From: Phytomonospora endophytica | GTDB lineage: Bacteria; Actinomycetota; Actinomycetes; Mycobacteriales; Micromonosporaceae | Assembly (NCBI RefSeq): GCF_014202425.1 | Contig: NZ_JACHGT010000010.1 | Span: forward strand, 239,981 to 303,980 | DNA: 64,000 bases | Reading direction: 5' to 3' | Shown: one piece after another, positions 53,672 to 60,797 of the stretch | Numbering within the stretch: position 1 is the stretch's first letter | Layout of the letters: each line of letters starts with the position of its first letter | Position numbers and translations under genes: made by a program | The notes under the pieces: model-generated | Seen by the model: the letters and a program-made list of their open reading frames with translations, nothing else | Database searches by the model: none | What the model was told of the DNA's origin: nothing

Positions 53672-53706
53672 GGCGGGCGGCCCCCGGAGACGAGGGGCCG
53701 CCCGCC
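53672..53706. terminator. Bidirectional terminator after cellulase gene
   Basis: A perfect 13-bp stem (GGCGGGCGGCCCC at 53672-53684 with 53694-53706) with a 9-base loop lies between the cellulase stop and the end of the convergent gene. Confidence 0.8.
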
Positions 53707-53710
53707 GCCG

Positions 53711-54304
53711 TCAGGCCTTCACGTCGGCCTCGGTGACCACGCCTTCGTCGAGCGCGGTGACCTCGGCGCGCAGGCGCATCGGCCCGCCCTCGTCGGTCAC
53801 CTCCCGCAACAGCACGTACGGGCCGGCGACGAGGAGGCGGACCTTGCTTCGGTACTGCCTGCCGCCGTCGGTGCCCTCGCGATGCGTCGTGTACTCGACG
53901 CAGTCGCGGTTCAGGAAGCGTTCGTGACCGCTCGGCCGGACGCTTTCAAGCCCGGCGGGGAAGAGCTGCCCGGCGACGGGGGAGATGCGGTCGGTGCGGG
54001 CCTTCCACTTCTCGCCCCACGGCTCGGTGATCGTCCCCTCCGCGACACCGAGCGCGCCGAAGCAGTCCATCCGGCCCTTGAGGGGGAGCCGGACGTTCAT
54101 CAGATCCTCGATGGTGCGCGGAATGAAGCCCAGCCCGCGAGGTGCGACCACGTCGGTGGCGACGTCGTGGAAGGCGCGTCCCGCCTCGTCACGGACGTGG
54201 AAGCGGTCGCCGAGCCACCAGAGCGTGAGCTTCGACTCCGGGCCGGGCGTGCCCGACACGTTGCGAGTCACCAGCATGCGGGCGCGGACGTTGCGATCGG
54301 CCAT
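53711..54304 (-). CDS. Uncharacterised protein, second gene of a pair
   Basis: Not recognised. It has 197 aa, is cytoplasmic by sequence and mostly beta-strand: ARMLVTRNVSGTPGPESKLT, WWLGDRFHVRDEAGRAFHDV, then ERFLNRDCVEYTTHREGTDG and YRSKVRLLVAGPYVLLREVT. The strand-rich pattern with WLGDRFHVRDE and a closing VRLLVAGPYVLLRE recalls LolA/DUF2092-like sheets, but this is weak. It follows the 358-aa gene with a 21-base gap and its own AGGAGAG site, so the two are one operon and may act together. Confidence 0.6.
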   Translation of the reverse strand: MADRNVRARMLVTRNVSGTPGPESKLTLWWLGDRFHVRDEAGRAFHDVATDVVAPRGLGFIPRTIEDLMNVRLPLKGRMDCFGALGVAEGTITEPWGEKWKARTDRISPVAGQLFPAGLESVRPSGHERFLNRDCVEYTTHREGTDGGRQYRSKVRLLVAGPYVLLREVTDEGGPMRLRAEVTALDEGVVTEADVKA

Positions 54305-54325
54305 CAGTGTGCCCTCTCTCCTGCG

Positions 54326-55402
54326 CTAGTGCGCGTTGAGCCGCAGCAGGGCTGTGGCGTTCTCGAAACCGATCAGGTGGGCGCCGACGGAGCGCATGTC
54401 GTAGCCGTGGGAGTTCGCCGGCATGCCGGCGTTGGCCTGTAGATACTGCAGGTGCAGCGCGCCCATGCCCGCGTACCGGATGTTCCGGACGTTCGCGGCG
54501 GCCACGGACTGCGCGAAGTTCAGGTCGCGCCACAGCCCGAAGAACGCCAGGCGCTGGGCGAAGTTCCCGTGCGCCTGACCGGCGAGGCCGGGCTCCTGGG
54601 CGAGGCCCCGCGCGCACAGCAGCGGGATCATCGCGTTGGCGAGGGCGAGCAGTTCCGGCCCCCGGGCGACGTTCGCCGGGAGGGTCAGCGTGTCGCCGAG
54701 CCAGGCGTCGACGACCAGGCCGGTGATGTACGGGTTGAGTGTGGCGGTGTGGTTGGCCACGACCAGCGCGACGGCGGCCTCCAAGGGCGGGACGGGATTG
54801 CCGGCCAGGTTCAGCGCGTTGACCTGGTCGGCGATGTCGCGGGCGAGGCCCCAGGCGATCTTGAGGTAGCGCTGAACGGGCTGGCCGGTGTAGCCGGCCG
54901 CCTGACACAGGTGGGCGACCGGGTTGTTGCCGTTGAGGTACTCCGTCATCAGCACCAGCCCGAAGCCGATCTTCGGGTAGATCGACTCCGAGCCGTACAG
55001 GTGCCGGTTCGGGGCCGCGTTGATGCCGAAGTGCACGAGTTCGACGGCGTTCTCCACGTCGTAGGCGGCCAGCAGCTGCGAGCCCGGGGGCATGACGTCC
55101 GAGGCGAAACGCTCGAAGATGAAACTCGCGCCCATGTTGACGGCCGTGCGCATCTGCCGGAACGTCACCTCGGTGTGGTCCTCGCCCAGAACGTTCATGT
55201 GGGCGTCGTGGAAGCGGACCCACGTCCCGGTCGAACTGGGGCCGGGCAGGTTCCCGATGTAGTCGGTGGTGTTGGCCGCGTGCGCGGTGGCCTCGACCCA
55301 GGTGTCGTAGGCCCGGATGGGCGCGTCTCTCACGCGCGGGGTCGTCGCCCCGTTGAGGTTGAGGTCACCGGGATCGATCTGCACGCCCGCTACCCAGAAC
55401 AT
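54326..55402 (-). CDS. Uncharacterised protein with a GEDH motif
   Basis: Not firmly recognised. It has 358 aa, no signal peptide, an N-terminal strand-rich part and a helical C-terminal half. VRFHDAHMNVLGEDHTEVTF (GEDH at 73-76) followed by FIFERF (Glu97) resembles the GE-x-H strand and later Glu of the TIKI/ChaN/erythromycin-esterase superfamily, which are metal- or acid-dependent hydrolases. Later parts (HFGINAAPNRHLYGSESIYP, KIGFGLVLMTEYLNGNNPV, YAGMGALHLQYLQ) are unfamiliar. ATG 55402 is used because GGAAGG lies 7 bases upstream. It is the first gene of a two-gene operon with the 197-aa protein. Confidence 0.6.
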   Translation of the reverse strand: MFWVAGVQIDPGDLNLNGATTPRVRDAPIRAYDTWVEATAHAANTTDYIGNLPGPSSTGTWVRFHDAHMNVLGEDHTEVTFRQMRTAVNMGASFIFERFASDVMPPGSQLLAAYDVENAVELVHFGINAAPNRHLYGSESIYPKIGFGLVLMTEYLNGNNPVAHLCQAAGYTGQPVQRYLKIAWGLARDIADQVNALNLAGNPVPPLEAAVALVVANHTATLNPYITGLVVDAWLGDTLTLPANVARGPELLALANAMIPLLCARGLAQEPGLAGQAHGNFAQRLAFFGLWRDLNFAQSVAAANVRNIRYAGMGALHLQYLQANAGMPANSHGYDMRSVGAHLIGFENATALLRLNAH

Positions 55403-55522
55403 GGTCACGCCTTCCGTCGAGGGAGGTGGACCCTCAGCCTAGAAAGCGATCTGGCGCGGACTCCCCGTCCACAAGGGAGTCCGAAAGGACACCCATGGTT
55501 GTCCATTGGGGACAGAGTGTGA

Positions 55523-56455
55523 TCAGTGCTCCAGGGTCTTATGTGCCGCGAGCAGAGCCGCGCCGAAGTCGTCACCGGGACGCCGCAGGACGGTGTGCAC
55601 GTGGTTGGCGTCGTTCTGCGTGTTGTCGTACTCGACCAGCAGCTCACGCGACTGGAGCCGGTAGTAGTGCCCGCCACCGCGCTCGACCGGCCCCTCCCAG
55701 GCGAAGCGCACCTCGCCGGGACTGAGCTTCGCGCGTTCGGCGGCGGCCAGCGCCGGCGGCAGCCGGTCGAGGTACAGGTCGACGAGCTCGCCGAGCAGCG
55801 ACGCGGCGCCACGGGCGAGGTCGGCGGCCCGGATCCCGGGCCCCACCTCGACGCCGGTGACATCGCGGGCGTTGGAGGTGCGGATGTCGTCGGGAGCACG
55901 CGACGAGACCACCGCCCGACCGAGCTGCGCGGCGGGCAGCTCGGCGAGCAGGCGCCGCGCCAGCTCCTCCTCCAGCGCCAGCGGGCGGACGACGGGCGTG
56001 CCCCGGTAGAAGGTGATCGCGGGGTCGGCGCCGAGGAACACCGGCGTCGGGCTCACCTTCTCGCCCACGACGCTCATCGTCACCGAGACGTGATGGCCCT
56101 CGAAGCGCCAGGCGAAGGCCTCGGCGTCGGGGGAGCCGAAGAGGGCGATCCAGTAGTCGCCGGAGTGCCGCCCGCGCCGGTACGACTCGGCCCGGTCCAG
56201 CACCTCCTCCAAGCCCATGATGCCGGTGACCTGAGCGAACGCGTGCGTACTCATCGCCGTCGCCAGGAGCCGGTGGACGTTCTTGCGCCCGGCGAGGCTC
56301 AGCCCGGCGATGGACGTGCCGGGTCGCGGCCGCGGCCGGTAGTCCCAGCGGCGGCGGTCATCGTGGTCGAAGGGATGGCACGCCTCCGCACCCTGCTCGC
56401 CCGTGAAGGTCTTGAGCAGCCGCCGGGCGGCCTCGCGCATCTCGTCGGCGATCAC
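55523..56455 (-). CDS. DUF3500 protein
   Basis: A protein of about 310 aa with the DUF3500 pattern: an early RKNVHRLLATAMSTHAFAQ helix, the conserved YWIALFGSPDAEAFAWRFEGHHVSVTM core in pieces, GADPAITFYRGTPVVRPLALEEELA, and the C-terminal GHYYRLQSRELLVEYDNTQN followed by NHVHTVLRRPGDDFG. The His pairs in FEGHH and NHVHT are invariant-looking and suggest metal binding. No reaction is known for the family. TAGCGT at 56468-56463 lies 7 bases before GTG 56455, favouring a leaderless start there over GTG 56464. It is divergent from the LigD-type gene. Confidence 0.8.
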   Translation of the reverse strand: MIADEMREAARRLLKTFTGEQGAEACHPFDHDDRRRWDYRPRPRPGTSIAGLSLAGRKNVHRLLATAMSTHAFAQVTGIMGLEEVLDRAESYRRGRHSGDYWIALFGSPDAEAFAWRFEGHHVSVTMSVVGEKVSPTPVFLGADPAITFYRGTPVVRPLALEEELARRLLAELPAAQLGRAVVSSRAPDDIRTSNARDVTGVEVGPGIRAADLARGAASLLGELVDLYLDRLPPALAAAERAKLSPGEVRFAWEGPVERGGGHYYRLQSRELLVEYDNTQNDANHVHTVLRRPGDDFGAALLAAHKTLEH

Positions 56456-56531
56456 GGCCTCCACGCTAGCGCCGCGCGGCCGTCTGCGGGAAAACTCGGT
56501 GCCGAAGGCCCCGGTGCGGTATCCCGGAAGG

Positions 56532-58127
56532 ATGGGCACCAAGGCACGGCCCCACGAGAAGCTCGCGGCCTACCGCGCCAAACGCGACTTCGCCGTCACC
56601 TCCGAGCCCGCCGGCGGCACCGACGGTGGGGAACCGGCCGGCCGTTTCGTCGTGCAACGGCACCGTGCCCGCCGCCTCCACTACGACTTCCGCCTCGAAG
56701 TCGACGGGGTCCTGGCCAGCTGGGCGGTACCGAAAGGCCCGACGCTCGACCCGAAGGTTAAACGCCTCGCCGTGCACGTCGAGGACCACCCGATCGAATA
56801 CCGCGACTTCGAGGGCGTGATCCCCGGCGGCGAGTACGGCGGCGGGGACGTCATCGTGTGGGACCGCGGCACCTGGACGGCCCACAAGACCGACGATCCC
56901 GCCGAGGCCATCGAACGCGGCGAACTGCACTTCGCCGTCCGGGGCGAGAAACTGGCCGGGCACTTCATGCTCATCCGGCGCGGGCACGACGGCGAGTCCT
57001 GGCTGCTCTTCCACAAAGACGACGAGGACGCCGTCGCCGGCTGGGACCCCGAGGAGCACCCGCTGTCGGTGAAGTCCGGCCGCACCAACGACGAGGTCGC
57101 CGCCGCCCCCGAGGCCCTCTGGCGCGCCGACCTGCCCGCCGCCGAAGCCGAGGTCGCCGTCGGCGCCGCCGGGCACTGGCCGCCCCCGGCCGAAGACGAA
57201 CTCGCCGCCCTCGACGCGCTCGGCAAAGGCGGCCGCTGGAGCCTCGGCGGACGCGAACTGCGCCTCACCAACCTCGACAAGGTCCTCTTCCCGAAGACCA
57301 AAGACCGCCCCGAGGTCACCAAACGCGACCTGATCCGCTACCACGCCACCGTCGCCCCGCACATGCTCCCGTACCTGGCCGGACGCCCGGTCAACCTCCA
57401 CCGCTTCCCCAACGGCGTCGAACGCAAGGGCTTCTGGCAGAAAGAGGTCGGCGGCACGGCCCCCGACTGGCTCACCACCTGGCACAACCCCGAGGCGAAA
57501 CCGGACCGCTCGGAGACCTACGCCGTCCTCGACAGCCCCGCCGCGCTGGCCTGGGCCGCCAACCACGCCGCCGTCGAACTGCACCCCTGGACCTCGGGCC
57601 TGCGCGACGTCCACCAACCCGACTGGGCCCTCATCGACGTCGACCCCGGCGAGGACACGACCTTCGCCGAAGTCGTCCTCCTCGCCCGCCTCTACGGGGA
57701 AGCGCTGGGACACCTCGGCGTGGAAGGCATGCCCAAGGTCACCGGACAGCGCGGCGTCCAGATCTGGGTGCCCGTCCGGGCCGGATACACCTACGAGGAG
57801 ACCCGCGAGTGGGTGCGAAAGGTCTCCAAGGCCGTCGGCCGCACGGTCCCCGAGCTGGTCAGCTGGGAGTGGTATCGCGACCGGCGCGGCGGCCTCGCGC
57901 GCCTCGACTACACCCAGAACGTCCGCAACAAGACCCTCGTCGCGCCCTTCAGCGCCCGGCCCGCGCCCGGCGCTCCCGTGTCGGTCCCGATCACCTGGGA
58001 GGAGCTCGCCGACCCCGAACTGCGCCCGGACCGCTGGACCGTGCACACCGTCCTCGACCGGCTCGCCGAGACCGGCGATCCCCTCCATCCCCTCATCGGC
58101 CGAGCTCAGGAGCTGCCCACGCTGTGA
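56532..58127 (+). CDS. LigD-type phosphoesterase-polymerase protein lacking ligase domain
   Basis: DNA end-processing protein of 531 aa related to LigD of bacterial non-homologous end joining. The N-terminal 3'-phosphoesterase domain (about 1-165) keeps the residues known from Pseudomonas LigD with a +2 offset: His44, His50, Asp52, Arg54, His86 and Tyr90. The C-terminal domain (about 235-531) is the archaeo-eukaryotic primase-like polymerase with metal ligands Asp369 and Asp371 in LIDVDPGE and Asp459 in LDYTQN. There is no KxDG ligase domain between or after them, so a separate LigD ligase or another ligase must seal ends. Ku is not in the window. ATG 56532 matches the usual domain start, but its ribosome site (GGAAGG) is unusually close. 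Confidence 0.9.
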   Translation: MGTKARPHEKLAAYRAKRDFAVTSEPAGGTDGGEPAGRFVVQRHRARRLHYDFRLEVDGVLASWAVPKGPTLDPKVKRLAVHVEDHPIEYRDFEGVIPGGEYGGGDVIVWDRGTWTAHKTDDPAEAIERGELHFAVRGEKLAGHFMLIRRGHDGESWLLFHKDDEDAVAGWDPEEHPLSVKSGRTNDEVAAAPEALWRADLPAAEAEVAVGAAGHWPPPAEDELAALDALGKGGRWSLGGRELRLTNLDKVLFPKTKDRPEVTKRDLIRYHATVAPHMLPYLAGRPVNLHRFPNGVERKGFWQKEVGGTAPDWLTTWHNPEAKPDRSETYAVLDSPAALAWAANHAAVELHPWTSGLRDVHQPDWALIDVDPGEDTTFAEVVLLARLYGEALGHLGVEGMPKVTGQRGVQIWVPVRAGYTYEETREWVRKVSKAVGRTVPELVSWEWYRDRRGGLARLDYTQNVRNKTLVAPFSARPAPGAPVSVPITWEELADPELRPDRWTVHTVLDRLAETGDPLHPLIGRAQELPTL

Positions 58128-58150
58128 GGGCCGGCGTTTGGGATCATGGC

Positions 58151-58678
58151 GTGGTGACCACCACCAGACCCATCGCACCCGGCGACGCCCCCGCCGTCGC
58201 CGCGCTCCTCAAGGCCAACCGCGGGTTCCTCGCGCCCTGGCAGCCGCGCCGCCCCGACGACTACTTCACCGTCGAACACCAAAGCGGCCTGATCGACGCC
58301 GACCTCACCAACCACGAGCTGGGCAACAGCGCCCACCACGTCATCCTCGACGACGGTGAGATCGCCGGGCTGATCAAACTCAGCGGCATCGTGCGAGGCG
58401 CGTTCCAGTCGTGCAGCGTCGGCTACTGGGTCGACGGCCACCGCAACGGCCGCGGACTCGCCTCGGCCGCCGTCGCCGCGATGGTCCGGGTCGCCTTCGA
58501 CGAGTTCGGCCTGCACCGCGTCCAGGCCGAGATCCTGGAGCACAACACCGGCTCCCGGCGCGTCCTGGAACGCAACGGCTTCATCCGCTACGGCTTCGCC
58601 CCCGACTACCTCCACATCGACGGACGCTGGCAGGACCACATCCTCTACCAGGCCCTCAACGCCGACTGGAAAGGCTGA
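58151..58678 (+). CDS. GNAT acetyltransferase (RimJ/RimL-like)
   Basis: GCN5-related N-acetyltransferase of 175 aa. It has the RimJ/RimL pattern: RPIAPGDAPAVAALLKANRGFLAPWQP, CSVGYWVDGHRNGRGLASAA (acetyl-CoA pyrophosphate loop), FGLHRVQAEILEHNTGSRRVLERNGF and the closing GRWQDHILYQAL. The likely target is a protein N-terminus or an amine. Tandem GTG codons at 58151 and 58154 are both possible starts. It lies 23 bases after the LigD-type gene and 5 bases before the ATP-grasp gene, in one transcription direction. Confidence 0.9.
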   Translation: MVTTTRPIAPGDAPAVAALLKANRGFLAPWQPRRPDDYFTVEHQSGLIDADLTNHELGNSAHHVILDDGEIAGLIKLSGIVRGAFQSCSVGYWVDGHRNGRGLASAAVAAMVRVAFDEFGLHRVQAEILEHNTGSRRVLERNGFIRYGFAPDYLHIDGRWQDHILYQALNADWKG

Positions 58679-58683
58679 CCGCC

Positions 58684-59553
58684 GTGGCCGCCGTCCTCTT
58701 CTGCGCCGACCCCTTAGGCCCGCCCGGCCGGGTCGACGAGCACTTCAAGGCCGACGCCACCGCGGTCCGTGAAGCCGGTGCGACCGTCGCCGTCATCGAC
58801 CACGACGCCCTCACCGCCGGTGACGCCGCCCGAGCCGTCCGCCGCGTCCCGGCGGGTCTCGGCCCCGCCTGGTACCGCGGCTGGATGGTCACCGGCGCGC
58901 AGTACACCGCACTCGCCGCCGCCCTCACCGCCAAAGGCTGCGACCTGCTCACCGACCCCACCGCCTACCGCACCGCCCACGAACTCCCCGGCTGGTACCC
59001 CGCCTTCACCGAGGTCACCCCCGCGAGCGCCTGGCTCGCCCACGAACCCGGTCATCCGCTCTCCGGCCTCGACGCCCTCGCCGCGAGCCTCGGCACGACC
59101 TCGGCCATCGTCAAGGACTACGTGAAGTCCCGCAAGCACGAGTGGGACACCGCCTGCTTTATTCCCGACGTCACCGACACCGAAGCACTCCACCGCGTGG
59201 CGTCCACGTTCGTCCGCCTCCGCGGCGAGGATCTCGCCGGCGGCGTGGTGCTGCGCGCCTTCGAGGACTTCGTCCCACCCGCCGACGGCGGCGGCGAGGC
59301 CCGCGTCTGGTGGCTCGACGGTGAACCCGTCGCCGTCACCGCCCACCCCGACACGCCCGGCCACCAGCCCGAACCCGACCTGACCGCCGTGCACGGACCG
59401 GTGTCGCGGCTGCCCGCGCGCTTCATCACCACCGACCTGGTCCTGCGCGCCGACGGCGCCTGGCGCGTCGTCGAAGTCGGCGACGGACAGGTCAGCGACT
59501 GGCCGGCCCGCACCGGCTTCGGCCCCCTCGCCGGCGCGCTCGCGGCGGCGTGA
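58684..59553 (+). CDS. ATP-grasp domain protein (DUF4343-like)
   Basis: A 289-aa protein with the ATP-grasp pattern seen in proteins that replace ribosomal peptide synthetases or glycosyl-type ligases. Features are an N-terminal Rossmann-like half (VLFCADPLGPPGRVDEHFKA), IVKDYVKSRKHEWDTACFIP as the central nucleotide-binding strands, FEDFVPPADGGGEARVWWLD as the DUF4343 core, and VVEVGDGQVSDWPART as the metal-binding carboxylate end. Enzymes of this superfamily join a carboxylate to an amine or thiol; no substrate is apparent. GTG 58684 is the start, 5 bases after the GNAT stop. Its stop overlaps the GTG of the next small gene. Confidence 0.85.
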   Translation: MAAVLFCADPLGPPGRVDEHFKADATAVREAGATVAVIDHDALTAGDAARAVRRVPAGLGPAWYRGWMVTGAQYTALAAALTAKGCDLLTDPTAYRTAHELPGWYPAFTEVTPASAWLAHEPGHPLSGLDALAASLGTTSAIVKDYVKSRKHEWDTACFIPDVTDTEALHRVASTFVRLRGEDLAGGVVLRAFEDFVPPADGGGEARVWWLDGEPVAVTAHPDTPGHQPEPDLTAVHGPVSRLPARFITTDLVLRADGAWRVVEVGDGQVSDWPARTGFGPLAGALAAA

Positions 59554-59789
59554 CCGGACGGCCGCCGCCGACGGCGCCGGACGCGTCGGGCAAGATCGCG
59601 GTCGTGACGACAGCGACGCGGACCCCGAACGCCGAGAAGACCGACCTCGAACTCGCGACCCGGGGAGGCTGCGCCGCCGAGCACGGTGCCGTCGCCGAGC
59701 ACCTCGCCCGTTGCATCGAGGACGCGGGCCACGACGGGCCGCACGTCGCCGTCGGCGAGGACGCCGAGACCATCGCGCTCTGGGACTGA
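59550..59789 (+). CDS. Small protein of unknown function
   Basis: Not recognised. From GTG 59550, which overlaps the ATP-grasp stop (GTGA), the product is 79 aa; from GTG 59602 it would be about 62 aa and lose a low-complexity Pro/Ala stretch. The remainder (TRTPNAEKTDLELATRGGCA, then HGAVAEHLARCIEDAGHDGP) is acidic, has two Cys and no membrane segment. The overlap with the ATP-grasp gene suggests a functional link, for example as a carrier or substrate, but there is no direct evidence. A strong terminator follows. Confidence 0.45.
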   Translation: MTGRPPPTAPDASGKIAVVTTATRTPNAEKTDLELATRGGCAAEHGAVAEHLARCIEDAGHDGPHVAVGEDAETIALWD

Positions 59790-59797
59790 CCACGCGA

Positions 59798-59824
59798 CCC
59801 GCCCCGCCGGTGAGGCGGGGCGGG
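59798..59824. terminator. Bidirectional terminator
   Basis: A perfect 11-bp stem (CCCGCCCCGCC at 59798-59808 with 59814-59824) with a GGTGA loop lies between the convergent small gene and the reductase gene. Confidence 0.8.
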
Positions 59825-59832
59825 CGCCGTCC

Positions 59833-60705
59833 TCACGGCTTCCGGATGACCTCGATGAGGCTCGTCCAGGAGTCACCGCCGTGACCCCGCTCGATCGCCC
59901 GGTGATAGTGCTCCTGGATCGCCCGTGGCAGGACCAGGTCGATCCCCACCTCACGGCTCGCCTCGACGATGTGGTCGGTGGTCGCGCTCATCATCGCCAC
60001 ATTGGCGCCCTGATCGGAGTGGTCGCCACTGTCGATCGCCGCCGCCGACGGCTCCAGGAAGTACCCGGCGAGGTTGAGCGTCTCCGTGGCGTACGGGACC
60101 AGCTCGGCCGACCGCACCCCCGCCGAACCCAGCAACGCCGAGGCGTGCGCGAAAGCCGACAGCATCGTCAGGAACACATCGAGATTCGCCTGGTACCACA
60201 ACTGGGCCAACCCCAGGTCGGCACCGCGGTAGTCGGGACGCCCGATCACCGCGAGGGTGTCGTGCTGAGCGTCCATGACCTCCTTCGGCCCGCTGTAGAA
60301 CACGTAGGACTGCTCGGTGCCCACCATCGGCGCCGGGACCATGATCCCGCCCGTCAGCAGCCGCGCGCCCCGGTCGGCGAGCCACGCGCCCGCCTCCCGC
60401 GTCCTCTCCGGGCTGTCGGAACTGATGTTGGCGACGACCCGCCCCGACAGCACGTCACCGACGCCGTCGAGGATCGCGTACATCGCCGCGTAGTCGGTCA
60501 GGCTCAGAATCGTCAGCCCGCTCGCCGCCACGGCCTCGGACGGCGACGCCGCCAGGCGGGCCCCCTCGGCCACCAGGTCATCGGCACGAGACGCCGTCCG
60601 GTTCCACACCGTGACCGGGTGACCCGCGGCCAGATAGGAGCGGACCATCGCCTGCCCCATCGGGCCCAGACCGATGACGGTGACCGGGGCCTTGTCGATG
60701 CTCAT
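59833..60705 (-). CDS. NAD(P)-dependent imine-reductase/hydroxyisobutyrate-dehydrogenase-like enzyme
   Basis: A 290-aa beta-hydroxyacid-dehydrogenase-type reductase in the imine reductase branch. The Rossmann domain starts VTVIGLGPMGQAMVRSYLAA, with NRTASRADDL after it suggesting NADPH use, and is followed by the interdomain helix GLAQLWYQANLDVFLTMLSA and the helical C-terminal domain with SGDHSDQGANVAMMSATTDH. The latter matches the imine-reductase C-terminal pattern rather than 6-phosphogluconate dehydrogenase. ATG 60705 is favoured because AGAGG lies 8 bases upstream; ATG 60711 is too close. It is divergent from the BTAD/NB-ARC regulator. Confidence 0.82.
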   Translation of the reverse strand: MSIDKAPVTVIGLGPMGQAMVRSYLAAGHPVTVWNRTASRADDLVAEGARLAASPSEAVAASGLTILSLTDYAAMYAILDGVGDVLSGRVVANISSDSPERTREAGAWLADRGARLLTGGIMVPAPMVGTEQSYVFYSGPKEVMDAQHDTLAVIGRPDYRGADLGLAQLWYQANLDVFLTMLSAFAHASALLGSAGVRSAELVPYATETLNLAGYFLEPSAAAIDSGDHSDQGANVAMMSATTDHIVEASREVGIDLVLPRAIQEHYHRAIERGHGGDSWTSLIEVIRKP

Positions 60706-60785
60706 GTTCATGTCCTCTCGTCAGGTGTCCCGACCTTGACTCCGGCCACTGATGGTCGGCTGATGGCCCACTGACGGACCTGGGT

Positions 60786-60797
60786 TACCGTTCGGCC
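60786..60797 (+). promoter_or_regulatory. Leaderless promoter of the AfsR-like regulator
   Basis: TACCGT (60786-60791) followed by 6 bases and ATG 60798. No ribosome site is present. Confidence 0.55.
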
